Part shown: piece after piece, positions 24,226 through 36,021 of the stretch | How positions within the stretch are numbered: position 1 is the stretch's first letter | Layout of the letters: each line of letters opens with the position of its first letter | Source of the DNA: Trileptium ribeirensis | Taxonomy: Eukaryota; Nematoda; Enoplea; Enoplida; Thoracostomopsidae | Reading direction: 5' to 3' | Assembly: GCA_030248225.1 (NCBI GenBank) | Contig: JASANE010007267.1 | Span: 1 to 64,000, forward strand | DNA length: 64,000 bases | Program-made: the position numbers and the translations under genes | Notes under the pieces: generated by a model | Told to the model about the DNA's origin: nothing | Seen by the model: the letters and a program-made list of their open reading frames with translations, nothing else | Database searches by the model: none

Positions 24226-24470
24226 ACAGGGTGCCCGCGCTCTGGATAATTTCGGAAAATAGGGTAGCATTCTGGGAAATCCTGGAATTTAGTGAGGCCT
24301 TAGTACAAATCCTGGAAATTTTGTCCAAGTGTGCTGAAACCATCCGCGCCCAGAAAAATCGCAGAAAATAGGGTAGAGTCCTGGATTATCCAGGCATAAA
24401 TTAACACTGCAGTACAAATCCTCCAGGAAATTTCGGCCAGATGTACTGAATCCTGACGGGGTCTCTTTGG
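24226..24470 (+). repeat. hAT-like terminal fragment containing a ~109-bp dimer
   Basis: Begins CAGGGTGCCCGCGCTCTGGA, resembling the CAGGG(T)G ends of hAT elements. GAAAATAGGGTAG recurs at about 24254 and 24363, each followed by an (A/G)TCCTGGA word and by AGTACAAATCCT...GGAAATTT and GTGCTGAA(A)CC / GTACTGAATCC. So the sequence is two diverged copies of one unit. No opposite end or target duplication was found. Confidence 0.5.
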
Positions 24471-26130
24471 CTAAAAATTTCAAGTCAGCCTCAACATTTT
24501 GCCAAATTTTTTCTTAAATTTACCAATTTATTTTTTCGTGAGAGCAGCAAATTGTTTTATCTTCTCACAGATTCAACGATACTCGCGACATTGTGAATGT
24601 ACACGTTGCAAAAAAATTAGCCGGGCCACCATTTTATGGCTCGGTGACCCAGTTATGGCAGTGACCCGCTCACCAAATCATAGCGGTGAATGGCTGCTAC
24701 AGTGATCTAGTGACAAAGCCACTTTCAAAGCAGCCAATGTGTAATAATTTTGCTAGAACGGTCGTGGGAAACAGTTGAACATCGATCAAGTAGAAGCCAC
24801 TTCATCGCAAACCTCTATTGCAGATTCACCAAAATTGCGGTTTCTGTAGGGACTTAGCCAGACACTACAGTCTCGGGTGTAGCTTTGAAGCCCTTTGTCA
24901 TGTATTGAAATTTTTTTGTACGCGAATTGAATACAATGTAAAAAAGCACTCGCGTAATAAAACATATGTGTGAAGTAAGAGATATTGGCCATTGCTGTAG
25001 ACCATGTCTCCGCACTACACGGCAAGGACATGCCGAAAGAGGCAATCCAACACTATTTTGCCAACCGTCCATTCTTTTTGCGAATTGAGAGAAATTGCAT
25101 TGAGCTTGGTTTCACGGCACATGAGATTCCAGTGCGTCTTTGCGTAAGAGTTGAGTAGAAGGAGAAATGCAAAAGACGCGGTGCTACCATGTTAAGTATG
25201 GTGCTTTCGGCTTCTGATGTAGCCCGTGTCAGTAACGCGTAACATACCGTGATATTGTTCCTTTCTCTGATGCACTACTAACTTCAACTACGTTTTCTAA
25301 AGCAAGGCAACATTTTTCTTCATATTTCTATGTCCTAAATCCATGATAAATGCCGTAAATCTGGGAAATAAGCGTATAAATGTTGTCTAATATAATCTAA
25401 AATGTGCTGGACAATTGGCCCACTACACTGGCTGACATCTTGGATACTTCATGTATCCATATCAAAACAGTTGACACCGTTAAAACCGTCGGGCGACCGG
25501 CCGAAGATTGTTCCGGCTATTAACAATTTTGCGCTTGCTAACGGCCGCAAACCCGTCGGCCTCTTGCTATAGACTGACTAGGCGTAGAATTCGGTAACTT
25601 AGTGGTTTCATTGTACTCCGCTTCCATGTTTCATTGTAAATGAACTCGTCATTACATCAACATAGCGAGGTAAATTGAGCTTATATCTACAGTGAAAATT
25701 TACATTATTATTCTAAAGCCCTAAAATACTATTAGCTCATCTAATATTTTCAAAGCGACATTTTCTTATAGCATAGTTTGCTGCTGAATTTGAGCTTTTT
25801 TTCCGCGGTACAGTGGTAATGGAAAACCAGTTGGATTACACATTCTCTGATTTTAAGACTTATTTACTAATATATGGTTTAAGCCTTTTTTGTTGTAAGA
25901 TCCCAACCGGTGAATGGATAATATGTATATTGATGTACAAGTTGTGTGCAAAGAAATTTTTCATTATGTCTTTTATTTTATTTAGATTTTCTATGGCCTA
26001 CCAGTTTCATAGTTTGTTTAATAAAGTCAACCTGTATAGACTTAATACGAGCACATAAGGTCAAGTTAAACTTGTGTTATGTTTACACCGCTATATTCAT
26101 GTGAACATATTTGTACATAAATTGATATTT

Positions 26131-26400
26131 TAGGTGTCGACATAAGTGGGTTACCAAACTCACACTCCGCACCACGGGTAGCGGTACGATTCACCCCGTC
26201 GAACGCGCCGTAGATGAGCGGCAAACAATAGAATAAAAATTGGTGACATTGGGAGTGTTACGAAAAATTTACCGCCAAATGGGAAAATGTACCATTAGGA
26301 AAGCCAAATTTGTATCGATGTGATCGTTGTAACAACGCTAAACAACGGGCCCAGAGCAACTTCACTCATCCCTCAGATACGGCTATAATTTCTGAATAAA
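26131..26400. mobile_element. Probable decayed copy of the TAGGTGTCGA MITE family
   Basis: Starts TAGGTGTCGACATAAGTGGG and continues with a GC-rich head (CACGGGTAGCGG, CCCCGTCGAACGCGCC) and then a GGTGACATTGGGAG / CCGCCAAATGGGAAAATG segment like the interior of 45291-45585. I could not identify the opposite end. Confidence 0.4.
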
Positions 26401-26809
26401 CTTAAATTCGCAGATCGCAACATCACTGCTACACAAAGAACAGTTGGTTGTGTTCGATGCTATCTGATCGAATTTTGCTGTTCATCATCAATGACCAAAG
26501 GATCCATATGACCACGAAGATCCTAATACCTCGAGAACACCGTTGATCGCTCATGCTATTAGATTTTCGCCGATTTACCATTTGCACCGCTACATTACTC
26601 TTCATTAACGCATTTCTACGATATATAAACTAATTCAGCGGTTAAAGTGTTAAGTTGAAATTTGTTTTGAAGTTTCGGCTTTAGTTATGTTTGAGTTGAA
26701 AAAGGTGTACAGACACTTGTCGATGTATGTTCTGTTTAAAAATAAGACATTTGTTGCAACAAAATTTGTATGTTCACAAACTGTAGATGAGCACATTCAC
26801 AATTTTCGA

Positions 26810-26930
26810 ACCCAGCGCTACGCAGCCTGGTCCAAACTGAGATCGACGTCGGTCCGGTCCGAATTTTTAAGAGTAGGACGAATCCCGGTCCGAATAAAGT
26901 CTGAGCAGGACTGCACCGGCGGGGTCTAAA
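26810..26930. repeat. GGTCCG-rich patch
   Basis: GTCGGTCCGGTCCGAATTTT and CCCGGTCCGAATAAAGTCTG form a short direct repeat of GGTCCGAAT. It resembles other (G)GACCCG / GGTCCG-rich patches in the window (11160, 29925, 47640, 54370, 55270). Confidence 0.45.
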
Positions 26931-27919
26931 ACTACAAAATCTCTAAAAACATTATTTCCTTCTAAAAGTGCAATGCTTATCTGTAAAAATATTATTTCCT
27001 TATATAATTCGAAATATAATCAACTGTCTTTGTGTATACATTTCAATTTAAGCTTGTTTAGCTCAAGAGTATAGTAACGATAGGACACATAATTCGATAC
27101 AGACATACGACGCTGTAGACGAGGAAATCCAAGATATCGATAACTATAATGTCCCAGCTCAGCCTTAGCTCTTCATACTGTAAAAAAACTAAAACCACAC
27201 TCATTGTTTGCTACACGTAAAATGGCAACTAATCAACACCGATGCCACCACACGTCATATCGAGTAAAATGTGGCTCCTCGTTATTCGATTCTATAATAT
27301 CATCGAACAGCGCCACACAACACAAATTGAGAAAAATAGATGCCTACCTTTATAATGTTCTTCCACTTTATAATTAGTATGTCTTGCCAAATATCTTCTC
27401 TAATTTCATAATAGTAGCGTAAAATCTTTAGTACAGAAATGATCCGTGCAAAATTCAAAGCTTTTGCAAAATGCTGTTCAACAAAGCACATTTAGATTCA
27501 ATAAAACAGACAGCATTGAACAAACAGATGCCTTAGCGGCACCAGTTGCTCAATTATATATTTCTTTTATGCGGCATGTTCGCACATGCGTTGCTGTGCT
27601 CTCGGTTGTTAAAGTTCTTTAAATAATTTCGCAACCTTTCCGCATTAGCTTAGTAGCTGGTGTACGTGGCTCGCAATCAAACGATTCCGGTTCAGTTATA
27701 ATCTCCAATTTTTTTTCAACATTAATGCAAAATACTCAATAATTCATCCGTTAAGGTGGCTAAAAGATGTTGGGACGAATTGTGCCTAATTAGGCGACAA
27801 AGGATTATATAAACGATGTTCTAAATTGTGATGAATACTTTCATATCTGCACTAGTATGTATTTAGTGCAACGTTTTCGAAGAAATCAAAAGGTGTGAAC
27901 GAACTGGTTTAAGAACTGG

Positions 27920-28118
27920 CTATTTATGACTTGTCGTTGGCCTGTCGGCGCTAGCCACCAACTGTGCAACAGTCTTGTTGGCTTTCGGGATTTCCGGCTT
28001 CAAAAATTCGACGATGTCGACTTCCTTGCTCGGCAGCTCGGAAGCTAGATCGTCGCTGTAGGGTCTCACTATCTCGGATTTTCGTCGTTTATATGCAATC
28101 GGCCCATGGTGTGATTTA
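27920..28118 (-). CDS. Candidate terminal exon of an unknown protein
   Basis: A minus-strand frame ending in TAG at 27920 reads KSHHGPIAYKRRKSEIVRPY, SDDLASELPSKEVDIVEFLK, PEIPKANKTVAQLVASADRP, TTSHK. Its base composition (near 50% GC) contrasts with the roughly 35% GC flanks, and its codons are varied in the way real coding DNA is. No in-frame ATG is near; an acceptor ending in CCGGAG at about 28119 could start the exon, but its pyrimidine tract is weak. The frame is closed by a TAG just upstream, within the 73-bp tandem duplication. I do not recognise the product. It could be the end of a minus-strand gene whose other exons I missed, or an expressed repeat. Confidence 0.35.
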
Positions 28119-28130
28119 GCGTCTCCGGAT

Positions 28131-28276
28131 TTGAGCAGTAGTAGACGCAACGATGTTGCCTAGCATTGGCAGTTGGTTGATTACGACCAGTTGAAATCGC
28201 CGATTGAGCATTAGTAGACGCAACGATGTTGCCTAGCGTTGGTAGTTGGTTGATTACGACCAGTTGAAATCGCCGA
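28131..28276. repeat. 73-bp tandem duplication, two copies
   Basis: The unit beginning TTGAGCAGTAGTAGACGCAA (28131) is repeated starting TTGAGCATTAGTAGACGCAA (28204), exactly 73 bp later, with only a few substitutions through TTGATTACGACCAGTTGAAA and TCGCCGA. The high identity suggests a recent event. It abuts the candidate minus-strand exon. Confidence 0.95.
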
Positions 28277-28734
28277 TTTATGCTTAACTTGATCGCACGC
28301 TTCGATGTATCATTAATCGATTGGTGATACCGTTATTGACCGTGAAATTTACATCACCTCTGTAGCTGTTATATCTAATTTCGATTTATGTATCTTAAAT
28401 GAGGCTTATATTTTGCAGTTGTCAGCCTTCTAGAACTAAAACTTTATGGCTTGTTCTATATACAGACTACCTAAGGAAAACAAAAGTATTGATTCCCCCG
28501 ATCCATTGGTTTTAGCCGACTGTTTAGCATTATTTTGTACAAAAAGTGAGCGGGGAACATTAGCATCGCTAGTTGTCAATTGTAGTCATCGCAAACGCTG
28601 CAGCGAAGCGATATATTACTGACTTAATATTTGAAAGTGCGGAAGTATTTGACCAAATCATATTTCTGGTTTTAAACAAATAAATATGTTTATTGAGGTA
28701 ATGACTAATTGAACAGCGTAACAAGAACGCACAT

Positions 28735-29740
28735 ATACACACAAAAATGCTTATGCTTAATGCGGCGGTCACGTTATAATGTCCCCGCTGTTTGGAACTT
28801 TTGACCCCCTGTAGTCGCGACCCTACCGTATAGACAGTCAGGGTGACACCCATACTGTAAATCAAATGCCGAGGGTGTACGACACACCCTTAGCTACTAA
28901 ATTTTTTCTAGACAGTGTCGTACACACCCTTAGCTACCAATTTGGCGCGAATTAACTATAACGGACACCGTCTGTAGCGAATGGCGTTTATTAGTCAACT
29001 GTCCTGTGGAGTTTTTCCTAATTTCTCGATATTTGTATCTAGCCCATATAAACATTGCTCAAATAATTCCGAACAGTGTCAATAAAACTGCCAGAAGACA
29101 CGGTGTGCCTGACACTGTCGGCAAGTGGTAATACGCGTAACTAGCTACCGTTGAAAATATTTATTAAAAACATGGGGGTGTCTACGACACCCTGTTGTCA
29201 ACAGTGTGTCTGACACTGTGTGGGGTACATAGGTTCCAAACGTTGGGGACATTATAACGTGAACGCCGCATAATACTTTACTCATAACCTTATGCTTAAT
29301 AAAAATCTACCTTAATTATGCTTAATTTTAAACATAATTGTATTTATTTATCGCAACTTTTTAGCAAAATTTGATGCTTAATATTAAGGTTTATTAATGT
29401 TAACTAAGATTTAAGCGTAATTATGGTAAAAATGTAAGTAGTAAAAACAAAGCTGGAAATGCTACATAGTAATTAGAAATATTATGTTTAAATTTTGTGT
29501 TTTTAAGTAGAATTATGTTTACTATTAAGCTTAATTTATGTTAAACAATGCAGGACTTCCTTTAGCATAAATTATACTGACCAATTAGCATAGTTATGCT
29601 AAAAAAGTGGTATAATTTCCTACTTAATATTAATCAAAGCTTCAGGACATCAAGATATTTAGCATTGTCATCCCTAAAAAGTTGCATAATATATACTGCT
29701 AAATATTGATCATAAACAATTTGAGTGCAGCTTCAACAGA
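28735..29740 (+). repeat. AT-rich dispersed repeat, interrupted by a Harbinger-like MITE
   Basis: Outside the MITE at 28761-29270, this sequence is rich in (A)TGCTTAAT words and aligns in order with the reverse complement of 49160-49590: ACACA.AAATGCTTATGCTT, TTATGCTTAATTTTAAA, then AAAGCTT.AGGAC..CAAGATATTT. The second copy lacks the MITE, so it shows the pre-insertion state. Outer borders are uncertain. Confidence 0.7.
28761..29270. mobile_element. PIF/Harbinger-like MITE, 510 bp, TAA target duplication
   Basis: The left end TGCGGCGGTCACGTTATAAT and the right end, read inverted (TGCGGCGTTCACGTTATAAT), differ at one base and both continue GTCCCC. TAA flanks both sides (28758-28760 and 29271-29273); a 3-bp TWA duplication is characteristic of PIF/Harbinger elements. 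The interior carries repeated GACACCC/GGGTGTC and CAGTGTC words that make it highly foldable. No coding frame of its own. Related copies are at 39339-40069 and, partly, 37795-37977. Confidence 0.9.
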
Positions 29741-29924
29741 ACATTAATGCTAAAACATCATAAATTGCTCTATGAATAAGTAAAATTAGAAGGGGAATGA
29801 GGCCACTTATATGAGTTCTCGGCGAACCTACTTTCATGCCTATCTTGTCGGGTTATGATCACGATAAATATCTTCTCAGGTGTTTTGTTAACAATCATGG
29901 CCTTGCTCATTATAGGCGAGAACG

Positions 29925-30325
29925 GGCTGAAATTTTTCGCCCGGCCCATTAGAAATTGTGGTCAGCCCGACCCGTTGGAAATCAGGGTCGGCCCGGCCCG
30001 GTCCTACAAAATTTCAGCACAGCGTGGCAGGGTTCGTTTGTAATCGGGTGTTTCCAACCTCACTATAAATGATACAGGCAACATATATGTATAGATAAAA
30101 ACGCATATATGAAATAAGCACGAGCAGGAGTTCTTAAAACGAACCCCAGATTATGTTAATAATTCGGTCTTTGACTGAGGTGAGAATGAATCATAAGTTT
30201 TCGGCCGACCAGACTCGTTGGAAATCGGGGTCGGCCCGGCCCGGATCTGCATCATTGCGGCCCGGTTCGACCCGTTCGTAATGAGGTGTCGGCCCGCTGG
30301 ACGGGCTTGAGTAAATCGGCCCGCG
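29925..30325. repeat. CGGCCCGGCCCG / GGTCGGCCC-rich patches
   Basis: Two GC-rich patches (29929-30010 and 30205-30325) share GTTGGAAATC(A/G)GGGTCGGCCC followed by GGCCCGG, and flank about 190 bp of AT-rich sequence. GCCCGACCCGTTGGAAATC and GACCAGACTCGTTGGAAATC align as direct repeats. They seem to be degenerate simple-sequence-like units rather than coding DNA. Confidence 0.6.
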
Positions 30326-30329
30326 GGCT

Positions 30330-33234
30330 AAAAGTCTCACCTCTTTTGCTCACTGGATGTTTAACTGATATTAGCTCAGTTTTTTACGCAAGATGAAAAT
30401 AACTTTTACACATAAATGTGTATATATAACAGTGGACCAACAAGAACTGCTTCTAAAACCAGCAGAGTCGGCGTTGGGGCGATGTACCACCAATTGGGGG
30501 CTCATATCTCAAGGGGTCTCTCACAAAACAAAAAGGCGCGCGGGGCATAAAATCAGCTAAACTACAACCAGTCACGAGTTTAATATTTTCATCTTTGAAA
30601 CCTTGTATACTCCCACAGATGGAATGCACCTCCTCACATATTCTAAATGTTTTCAATTTAATCTGATCGGAATAGTGTTTGAATTTGTTTCCAGAATGTT
30701 TCTTTTGGAAAATGAGATACTATGGATGATGGGCCTCCACACGCGGGAGGAGCGGCACTTGGGGTTACTCACACCATAGCTTGGAAGGTCCAGTTATATT
30801 TCATCGTTTTGTGGGCCCACTCACAACTGTTAGGGGGCCTCACACCATCGTATGGATGTGGTCACTCACATTCTGGCGCCGGCCTGAAGACCAGGCATGA
30901 GTCCACTTTTATAATCACAATATAAAAAATTACCAGCGGCTCAATTATAAGAAATATGCACTGAGAGCAGTTTACGCAATTATAATTGCATATATGCAGA
31001 CTACCCGCAGTAAATATAAACTGCAAAAGTAAATAAATACGATATAGATTTTCAGATGTGAAGTGTTTGTATTGAGTTTTACTAAATTACGAATTTCAAT
31101 ATCGATATAGAATTGTTGAAGTGGAAGTTCACAGTTGCTGTATGCGTACTATTTCATAACGCGTATAATGAAATTTTTTAGGAATTTCATGATTGTTGAA
31201 TTATGTTAACGATTTATTAATGGCATACTTATATCAAAATTATTCGTTATTAAGATGCAGGTATATATGTATTATGTATGTGGGCTGACCGCGAATATGT
31301 CTTTAGTTTGTGCAATTTTATGTTTATTTACAAATGGAGACTTCTTTGTTAACATATGTATTACTCAAGTTTTGATGTACAGCGATAATGTCACAACTCA
31401 GATGATTTAATGTCTACGGTCACCGAGAGTTTTGATTGTGACGATTTTGCAAACGTAGTGATCCCAAGGTATCACACTATAACCCCGGTTGAGTTTGGAC
31501 GAATTTTAGTAAGTAATGACATCTCACATTTTGGACAATCGTTAATGCCAAGGCTCATAATCACAGTTAATGTATTCCAAATGGTCTTTTTTCTTCCATT
31601 TCGTACTGCATGCCTTCTACAATAAAGATTTGTATTGGGAACCTATCAGTTTAGTCCGGCAATCAGTTATTATATCGTAAAAAACGTAAGTCTGATGTAT
31701 ACAGGCTTCGCAGTTTTGCGTGTAGTGTTTCTTCTGTGCATATAGAGGGCGGGTTTTCATGCCTCAGTTCCGCACTTTTGCAAAATTAATAAAATCATAC
31801 AACGAAACAGTACAGATGCTTCATAAAAATAAGCATTTTGAACTATATGACATCCATAAGAATATGTGCCTGGTAGAACGAAAAATTTTATTCTGGGCAT
31901 CAGTCAATAAATGTAGCAATCAATCAGGCAATCAAACAGTCAGTCTATCAGTTAACTAAATTCACAAAACGTTAAGCATATTGTGCAATCTTGAATACGG
32001 GAAACAGAAGTTAAGCTACACTGAAATTACGTTTCCATGAAATTTGAAGAAGTATCTTTGATTTTTGCATCATTTGAGTATTATTTTAAAATTCGAAAAC
32101 TATTATTTGAAATTTCAAAGATAATTCTTAATAAGATAATTTTTTAAATCAATTCTTTGAAATTTCAAGGAATATTCTTTGAAATTTCAAGGAATATTCT
32201 TTGAAATTTCAAGGAATATTCTTTGAATTTTAAAAGTATACCTGGTAGTGCAAATGTGAAACTTCTTTTAAAATGATTTATTTTGAGTGAATATTTCGAG
32301 TATTTTAAATATTTAAATTTCAAACAAATATTTCATATTTGAAAGTATTTCCACAATAGTGAATACGGGTGGTATGCACCGCCACTAAGCATCTACTACA
32401 CGTTTCTATCGGATTTTTGAAATTTTTGAGTCTACCCGAGAATAAAATGACCTAAAAACCTGCATCACCGCAGCTTACAAATGCTTGATTGTTTATCGTA
32501 TAAGGTGACCTATTCCAATTCCTACATGGTTGTACTAAAAATACGATGGTTGAGACATTGCTTTTCAGTTTTGGAACTTGTACTGCTGGATTCCACTAAG
32601 TTTCTAATTTAATAAATTGCAAAGCAGTTATTTCATCTCTCAGGTATTTGAAAATAATTCTTATAAAATCAAAGTGTAGCCTCCGTTTTCGAATGGTTCT
32701 ATGCTTACACGTTTTAAACCTTGTTTGAAAGACGCACGAATCCAGCATACACGAATATGCATGTTTGGCATACTGTTGTGGTATCACTCGAGTAAATTTA
32801 CATCCTACACTATACTATACAGGTGACCACGCTGGGCAAACGTTCTCTAGGATAGAATAAGTTAAAAAAGCTCGAAGAACCACATTTAGATCATAAGGCA
32901 ATCAAAAAGCATACTAGTACTACAATAAACTTTTGTATTTATAATCCTGCAGTGTATCTTATCCGCAGATCTGCACATATAAAATCATCTAAATCTATGC
33001 AACAATCCGTTTTCGGTATAAAGTTGCTGGACAGCATGTAGGTGAAATATGATTTTTGTGCTTTGATGTAAATCCTGAGATTTAAAATTGAAGCTAATTG
33101 GAGTTACCCACATAGGGCATTTCTCAATGCAGAAAAGAACTGGTTGAATGTTCTCGTAATCGTTTTATTTATTTTCGGGAAAGTTGTAAAAAGTTTAATG
33201 TAACCGACAAAACCTTTTACACTAACACAAGGAT
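30330..33234. other. Intergenic, no gene seen
   Basis: Includes a GC-rich cluster at 30460-30900 with repeated GGGGGCTCATATCTC / GGGGCCTCACACCAT-type words, and the minisatellite at 32153-32226. No exon could be supported. Confidence 0.45.
32153..32226. repeat. 22-bp minisatellite with a palindromic core, three and a half copies
   Basis: TTCTTTGAAATTTCAAGGAA (plus TA) repeats exactly at 32153, 32175 and 32197, with a partial fourth copy at 32219. The core CTTTGAAATTTCAAGG is nearly self-complementary. Degenerate versions (TTTGAAATTTCAAAG and similar) extend to about 32060 on the left and 32350 on the right. Confidence 0.95.
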
Positions 33235-33640
33235 AATAGTCACAACGTTCATTAAATGGTTAATGTATAATAATAATAGAGTTAGTCCAAACATGGTGCC
33301 TTGGGGCGCACTGGATTACACGTGATGCTCACTGGAGTACGTGTTGTTTATTCTAACGCGGAAGGTGCTACCGGATAGAAAACTTTTTATGCAGGCCAGT
33401 GCAAAGCTGTATATACCTGGGTACGGCTCGGCTTTTAGACATAGTTTCTTGTGAAACTGTATCAAAAGCTTTGTCAAAGCCAATATAGATCATGGGGCGT
33501 TATTGATAGTTTCAGCCCTCAAATAATTAGACATTACTAATTCGGTAGTCGTCGAACATTAACAGAATATACTACGCTGATCAGAAGATAGTAGTTTTGG
33601 CGGAGGTACGCTAGATCGATTTATGTAGTGTTATGAAAGG
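33235..33640 (-). pseudogene. Decayed non-LTR reverse transcriptase
   Basis: On the minus strand, pieces of RT appear in order but across frames and stops. KLLSSDQRSIFC then a stop, followed by STTTELVMSNYLRAE (about 33600-33515), then IYIGFDKAFDTVSQE (about 33490-33444, the FxxAFDxV block), then SFLSGSTFRVRINNTYSS (about 33395-33335), then APQGTMFGLTLLLLYINHL (33310-33250, the block normally like APQGSVLGPxLFxLYINDL). The catalytic FADD block further on is not recognisable. Stops and frameshifts show it is inactive. It belongs to the same broad class as the left-edge fragment but is much older. Confidence 0.8.
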
Positions 33641-35310
33641 TGTCTATCTAGGGTATTTCCGCCTGTACTTTTTATTCCCACATAAATTCCAGGAGGTGAA
33701 AATGGAGCATGAATCCATAAGTTTAGAACAACAAATCTGTTGACACTTCAGTGGTTTACCGGGGTCAATTTTTTATATATTGCGACTACACCGGCACGTG
33801 TCAGTCAGTATAGCGTTAGTTATTTACTGTTTCAAAATATGTGCGGTGAGGATACTGCCTATTATCTTTGAATTCAAGTTGAAAATGTTGCGAGAAGCTG
33901 TACGGTGCATCGCTCCGCTTAGTGTTGAGCTGTGACAAAGCAAGACGAACGCCGTTGAACGTAAATATAATGCACTGGAGTGCATGTGTACTAACACCCT
34001 CGAAGTTCGGAAAGAGATCTGATCTATAGTAAATTTATGCGAAAGCATTTGCTTCTGTGTGGCATTTAGCAGCGTTATCTGTTGTGATGTCGATTGCTAC
34101 GCCTTAACTCGGTGATGCCGCTTAGGTTCTTACAGCGACGCCTAACATCTCTGTACATTGCATTGCCATCCTTAAGGTTAAAATACGCTTTTGTTAGCAT
34201 TGCTTAAATTGTTTTACGCTTTTGCACATCCCCCTCAGCTGGACGGCGTCACACCCCCACCCCTCCACGGCGCCTCACCCCTCTGTCGCAACCGGCTAAC
34301 CCCCTCCCTGAGAGGGCGAAAGTCGCCTCCCGGCTCTGGCCCTGGTTACCACTCTTGGTACCTTGGACCTTGAACATGTACGCTTTTGTTGTATTTCCTA
34401 TCAGCATGACTCTATTTTGAAAAATTCACGACTATTTCGTAACAGACCAATGTTTCAATTTCATTATCAAAAGTTTTTTGATGCATGTTTGGTAACGCTT
34501 TACGCTGGCTAAACATTCTATTTGGGTACAAATATCTCACATACGGATGATGTATTATAAAACAGTTCATCATTTATGTATACACAGAATGCACCACTTT
34601 GCAATAGATGGAGCATATAAAACGTTTTAAACTTTAAAATTCCATTTTTAAAATTTAAAGTTCTGTTCGACGACGGTGTTCTGGTTAGTCTCATAATTTA
34701 AGTGAAAAGATATTGAAAAGTGATCAGAAATGTTAAAGTTTTCGGAGCATGCGACGTAAGCTTAAGCTATTTTTGGTAAAGCCATCATAAGTATCAAATC
34801 AATTGTGTTGTTTTCTAGTTTTAGAAACCTTACATGTTGGTCAAGGCCACATTCGTGAACTGCTTGTATGAAACTTTTATAGTCGGGCACGTTGGCATAT
34901 TGGTGTTTCATCTAGTCCATTTGTGGGAAAATATAGTCGCTAAGTACAGTTACTGGCCAAGTTATGTTACATATATATGTCAGATGCTATACAGTACGGT
35001 TCCGTATGAGTAATTTGGCGGGTTATATATGCTGGCAGTTTTAATCTGAAAAAGGATAACTCCCTGGAGGTGTAGCCGATGCCGTGGGGTTGAGGGAGGG
35101 GGGCGAATGTCAAAATTATGAAAAGTTCATAATTTTTCTCAATTTTGTTTGTGGACTTCAAACTTACATGTGAAGTCTCCGTTTGCTTGTAAGCTGCGCC
35201 ACCTCACAGCAGTTTCATCCCCATGAGTGTATAAGTTCCTGGCTGTACCCGTTGCATCATGAATAAATCTTTATCCTTACTGTTTATTCATTCACAAGCA
35301 AGAAGTGGTT
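33641..35310. other. Region upstream of the reductase gene, no gene seen
   Basis: Contains a GC-rich patch at 34215-34375 (CCCCCTCAGCTGGACGGCG and ACCCCCACCCCTCCACGGCG) and another at 35055-35105. I see no TATA-type or initiator motif that can be assigned with confidence. The 5' untranslated region of the reductase presumably ends at 35310. Confidence 0.4.
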
Positions 35311-35479
35311 ATGGATGTAAGCTTTCCGCAGTGGCTTACTCTACTTAGTTATCTGGTGCTATTGCGTTTTTTATATAAAATATTATACAATTTATCGTTT
35401 GCGATATATTGTTATGTCATTAAACCGCTGCTTGGTCTAGATCATTTCAAGCAATGGATTGTAGCCGGCGAATGGGCTG
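35311..35479 (+). CDS. HSD17B12-like: Very-long-chain 3-oxoacyl-CoA reductase / HSD17B12 homologue, exon 1
   Basis: Starts at ATG 35311 and encodes 56 residues plus one base: MDVSFPQWLTLLSYLVLLRF, LYKILYNLSFAIYCYVIKPL, LGLDHFKQWIVAGEWA, ending at a GTTAGT donor in phase 1. An N-terminal membrane anchor followed by a short loop and GEWA(V) directly before the dinucleotide-binding strand is the layout of HSD17B12. The enzyme sits in the endoplasmic reticulum and carries out the second step of fatty-acid elongation (NADPH-dependent reduction of 3-ketoacyl-CoA); some members also reduce estrone. This ATG is the first in frame and gives the usual N-terminal length. Confidence 0.9.
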
Positions 35480-36021
35480 GTTAGTGTTTGTTAATTGCAT
35501 TTTTATATGAAACCAGATATTTTAACAAGATGCACAAGTGATTCAGCTAGCTAGTCGCTGTACACCCAACACTAATAAGACACTGGCTACTGCCCACTTA
35601 CAATAAATAGAGGAATGTTTAGTATGAATTAAATTTGACATCATGTAATATTATAAGCTTAAATATAATATTAAAACATATAACATTTAAAACATACAAC
35701 GTATAATATTATAACGTAAAATACTATCTGATGCCAGAATTTCAAGCCTTTATTCAAAGTATTCCTTTTTTAATCAAAGTAAAGGATTAATTTCAGTTTA
35801 GGCTTAAATCGATTTATTGTACGAGAATTTTTATGCTCAAATTTTACGGAAAAACGGCTTAACGACGGTGAATAGGCGTTTAGCCGTTAAAGATTTTGAA
35901 TTGCAGCTTTTTTAAAGCTGTGAGTAAAAACTGTAGGTTTTTCGACATTTTTTATCGAAATTCCATGTGGTTTTATATTATCTTCATCATTAAATTGAGC
36001 GATAATCTTAGGTTTGTTTAA

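Larger units (their letters stand above)
22883..27919. other. Intergenic, repeat fragments only
   Basis: Contains the repeats at 24226-24470, 26131-26400 and 26810-26930 (listed separately). The remainder is AT-rich. Open frames such as 23060-23329 and 23715-24011 have no recognisable motif, no codon bias that stands out and no clear splice partners. Confidence 0.45.

Noticed and set aside
28569..28865. 98-residue minus-strand ORF, and the similar ORF at 39195-39431 (-)
   Set aside because: Their shared start (GVTLTVYT...) looked like a gene family, but both begin inside the Harbinger-like MITE and read out through its end.
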